DNA of 8,667 nucleotides from Minisyncoccota bacterium (GTDB lineage Bacteria > Patescibacteriota > Minisyncoccia > Phycocordibacterales > GCA-2747955), in NCBI GenBank assembly GCA_023143935.1, contig JAGLGQ010000036.1, positions 1-8,667 on the forward strand. Direction: 5' to 3'. A program made the position numbers and the translations under genes. A model generated the notes under the pieces. That model was given only the letters and a program-made list of their open reading frames with translations, did not search any database and was not told the origin of the DNA. This document shows positions 7,601-8,667 of this stretch, one piece after another. Each line of letters starts with the position of its first letter. The stretch's first letter is position 1.

Positions 7601-8309
7601 AGAAGATAGAAAGACCATGGTAACTATTTTGACAGACGAGGGAACTAAAAAAGAACAATCTTATACAATTCCTTTACAAAGAATGTTAACGGTAAAGGAA
7701 GGACAAAAAGTTTCTACAGGAGAATTAATGACAGATGGTTCCGCTAATCTTGAGGAAATGCTTAAGTATTCTGGAAAAGAAAAAACTCAGGAATATATTA
7801 TTTCAGAAACCGTAAAAATTTATGAACTGCAAGGTTCGTCAGTGGCTCGAAAACACATAGAAGTTATTATCAGACAGATGTTTTCTAGAAGTATCATTGA
7901 AGACGAGGGAGATTCAGAATTTATTATAGATGATATTATAGAAAATTCAGAATTAGAACAAGTAAATAATGATTTAATAAAATCAGGAAAAACTCCAGCT
8001 AGCGCAAAACTTTTAATTAGAGGTATTTCAGATGTATCTTTATCTAGGAAGTCTTGGTTGTCAGCGGTATCTTTTCAACATTCTGTTAGAATGCTTATTA
8101 ACGCATCTCTAAAAGGAGCAGTTGACCCACTAAAAGGATTAAAGGAAAGAGTTATTGTGGGAGATTTAATTAACGCAGGAACAAATTATGTGGGGTCTAA
8201 AAAATATCAGATGATTAAAGATTTACAGGATGAAATTAAAAAGGAAGAAGAAGAAAAAATGATGGCAGAAGAAGCTGGTGAGGAAGAAATAGAAGAAGGT
8301 ATTGCTTAA
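4623..8309 (+). CDS. rpoC: DNA-directed RNA polymerase subunit beta'
   Basis: This is the largest core subunit, carrying the catalytic magnesium site; it pairs with beta from the gene just upstream. The 1228 residues are close to the 1199 of Bacillus, and there is no large insertion in the trigger loop as in E. coli. Landmarks in order: zinc ribbon C62, C64, C77, C80 with the same spacing as E. coli; clamp region, about 95-280; [13 protein letters not shown] (302-314); an Ala/Ser-rich rudder (341-359); [20 protein letters not shown] (368-387); catalytic NADFDGD (494-500) with D496, D498 and D500; bridge helix [19 protein letters not shown] (797-815); second zinc site C829, C900, C907, C910; trigger loop with M944, R945 and H948 in [14 protein letters not shown]; and the C-terminal SFQ segment near 1150. 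The chain ends in an acidic tail (about 1205-1226). The start at 4623 gives the usual N-terminus leading to [11 protein letters not shown]. The gene is closed by TAA and a terminator 14 nt later. Confidence 0.98.
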   Translation: [1228 protein letters not shown]

Positions 8310-8322
8310 TGTAAAATAAAAT

Positions 8323-8356
8323 AAAAAAAAGTATCTACGATGTAGATACTTTTTTT
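8323..8356. terminator. Rho-independent terminator of rpoBC, symmetric
   Basis: GTATCTAC (8331-8338) pairs with GTAGATAC (8342-8349) around a GAT loop. Eight A residues (8323-8330) precede the stem and seven T residues (8350-8356) follow it, so the stem can extend to 15 bp and the element can act on either strand. With rpoC ending at 8309 the + strand use is clear; whether minus-strand transcription ever reaches it cannot be seen here. Confidence 0.92.
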
Positions 8357-8358
8357 AT

Positions 8359-8387
8359 TTTAGAAAAAATGGCATTTGTGATATAAT
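8359..8387 (+). promoter_or_regulatory. atpA promoter, extended -10 sigma70-type
   Basis: TGATATAAT places a consensus TATAAT at 8382-8387 with the extended -10 TG at 8379-8380; TTTAGA at 8359-8364 matches four of six -35 bases with a 17-bp spacer. Transcription should start near 8394, leaving a leader of about 29 nt. The -35 begins 2 nt after the terminator's T-tract, so the two units are packed end to end. The 12-nt pattern TGnTATAATTCT is shared with the rpoB promoter. Confidence 0.7.
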
Positions 8388-8422
8388 TCTTTTAATTTTG
8401 TTGTTAATTAATAAAAAAAAAT

Positions 8423-8667
8423 ATGAGTAATTTAATTTTAGAAAAGATAAAAAAAGAAATTGAGAATTTTTCACCAAAGGGGGCAACACCCGAAGAGAGG
8501 GGTTCCGTTGTTTCTGTCGGAGATGGTGTAGTAGAAATTTTTGGTTTAAATGATGTGATGATTTTAGAAATTGTTTTGATAAAAACAAATGATGATGAAA
8601 AATTAGCTGATCAATTAGAAGATAATAAAGAAAATGTTAGAAAAGCATTAGTTTTAAATATAGAAGC
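8423..8667 (+). CDS. atpA: F-type ATP synthase subunit alpha, N-terminal fragment (3' end outside window)
   Basis: Only the first 81 codons lie in the window. The alpha subunit alternates with beta in the F1 head and carries the non-catalytic nucleotide sites; those motifs are further downstream. What is seen is the N-terminal helix (LILEKIKKEIENFS) and the beta-barrel domain with GSVVSVGDGVVEIFGLNDVM (27-46), closely matching the alpha-subunit pattern, then E49 and ALVLNIE (75-81). Between these, residues 54-74 (KTNDDEKL through ENVRK) replace a turn that is about five residues in E. coli AtpA, an insertion of roughly 16 charged residues. The ATG at 8423 gives a normal N-terminus but has no Shine-Dalgarno sequence; TTAATTAAT plus an A-run precedes it. 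No atpB, atpE, atpF or atpH lies upstream. A flagellar or type III ATPase is less likely given the alpha-type barrel motif. Confidence 0.92.
   Translation, partial: MSNLILEKIKKEIENFSPKGATPEERGSVVSVGDGVVEIFGLNDVMILEIVLIKTNDDEKLADQLEDNKENVRKALVLNIE

Noticed and set aside
7402..7618. Plus- and minus-strand short frames over the rpoC trigger loop
   Set aside because: Both overlap one of the most conserved parts of rpoC in other frames; they are shadows.
8355..8588. Minus-strand 77-codon frame across the atpA start
   Set aside because: It overlaps the promoter, the leader and conserved atpA codons, and its product is low complexity.
1..8667. Recoded UGA (Gly), CRISPR arrays, mobile elements or tRNA genes
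   Set aside because: All reading frames close properly with the standard bacterial code, and no spaced repeat arrays, transposase frames, terminal inverted repeats or tRNA-like folds were seen.

Overview
The window is an AT-rich stretch of a bacterial chromosome with four genes, all on the + strand: the 3' part of a yibE/F-like membrane protein gene, complete rpoB, complete rpoC, and the first 81 codons of atpA. The compact RNA polymerase subunits (1054 and 1228 residues, without the large enterobacterial insertions), the strong A/T bias, the absence of Shine-Dalgarno sequences, and an rpoBC pair cut off from rplKAJL all fit a small-genome bacterium, most likely of the Patescibacteria (CPR), perhaps Parcubacteria. 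This placement is inference from style, not from a marker search. All three visible stops are TAA and no frame needs TGA to be read through, so the UGA=Gly code of Gracilibacteria/SR1 is not indicated.

Layout: (1) 1-1059, a polytopic membrane protein whose signal peptide is visible and whose start codon lies just outside the window. (2) 1060-1438, a gene-free stretch holding an imperfect direct repeat, a strong intrinsic terminator, two small palindromes, an extended -10 promoter and a structured leader that should precede rpoB. (3) 1439-8309, rpoB and rpoC, 19 nt apart and presumably cotranscribed, encoding the beta and beta' subunits that together form the catalytic centre of RNA polymerase. 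(4) 8310-8422, a bidirectional-looking hairpin terminator, then at once a second extended -10 promoter of the same type, driving atpA (F1 ATPase alpha) as the first gene of a new unit.

The genes are ordinary housekeeping genes, and I see no undescribed multi-gene system. The points most worth a second look are: a rifampicin-pocket sequence in RpoB that naturally carries residues known from resistant mutants; a stem-loop of about 48 nt with a near-repeated AAGGT(T)GCCAA element in the rpoB leader; an identical 18-nt A/T sequence placed exactly at both the rpoB and rpoC starts in place of a ribosome binding site; a charged insertion in the N-terminal barrel of AtpA; and atpA starting a transcription unit with no F0 or delta gene before it.
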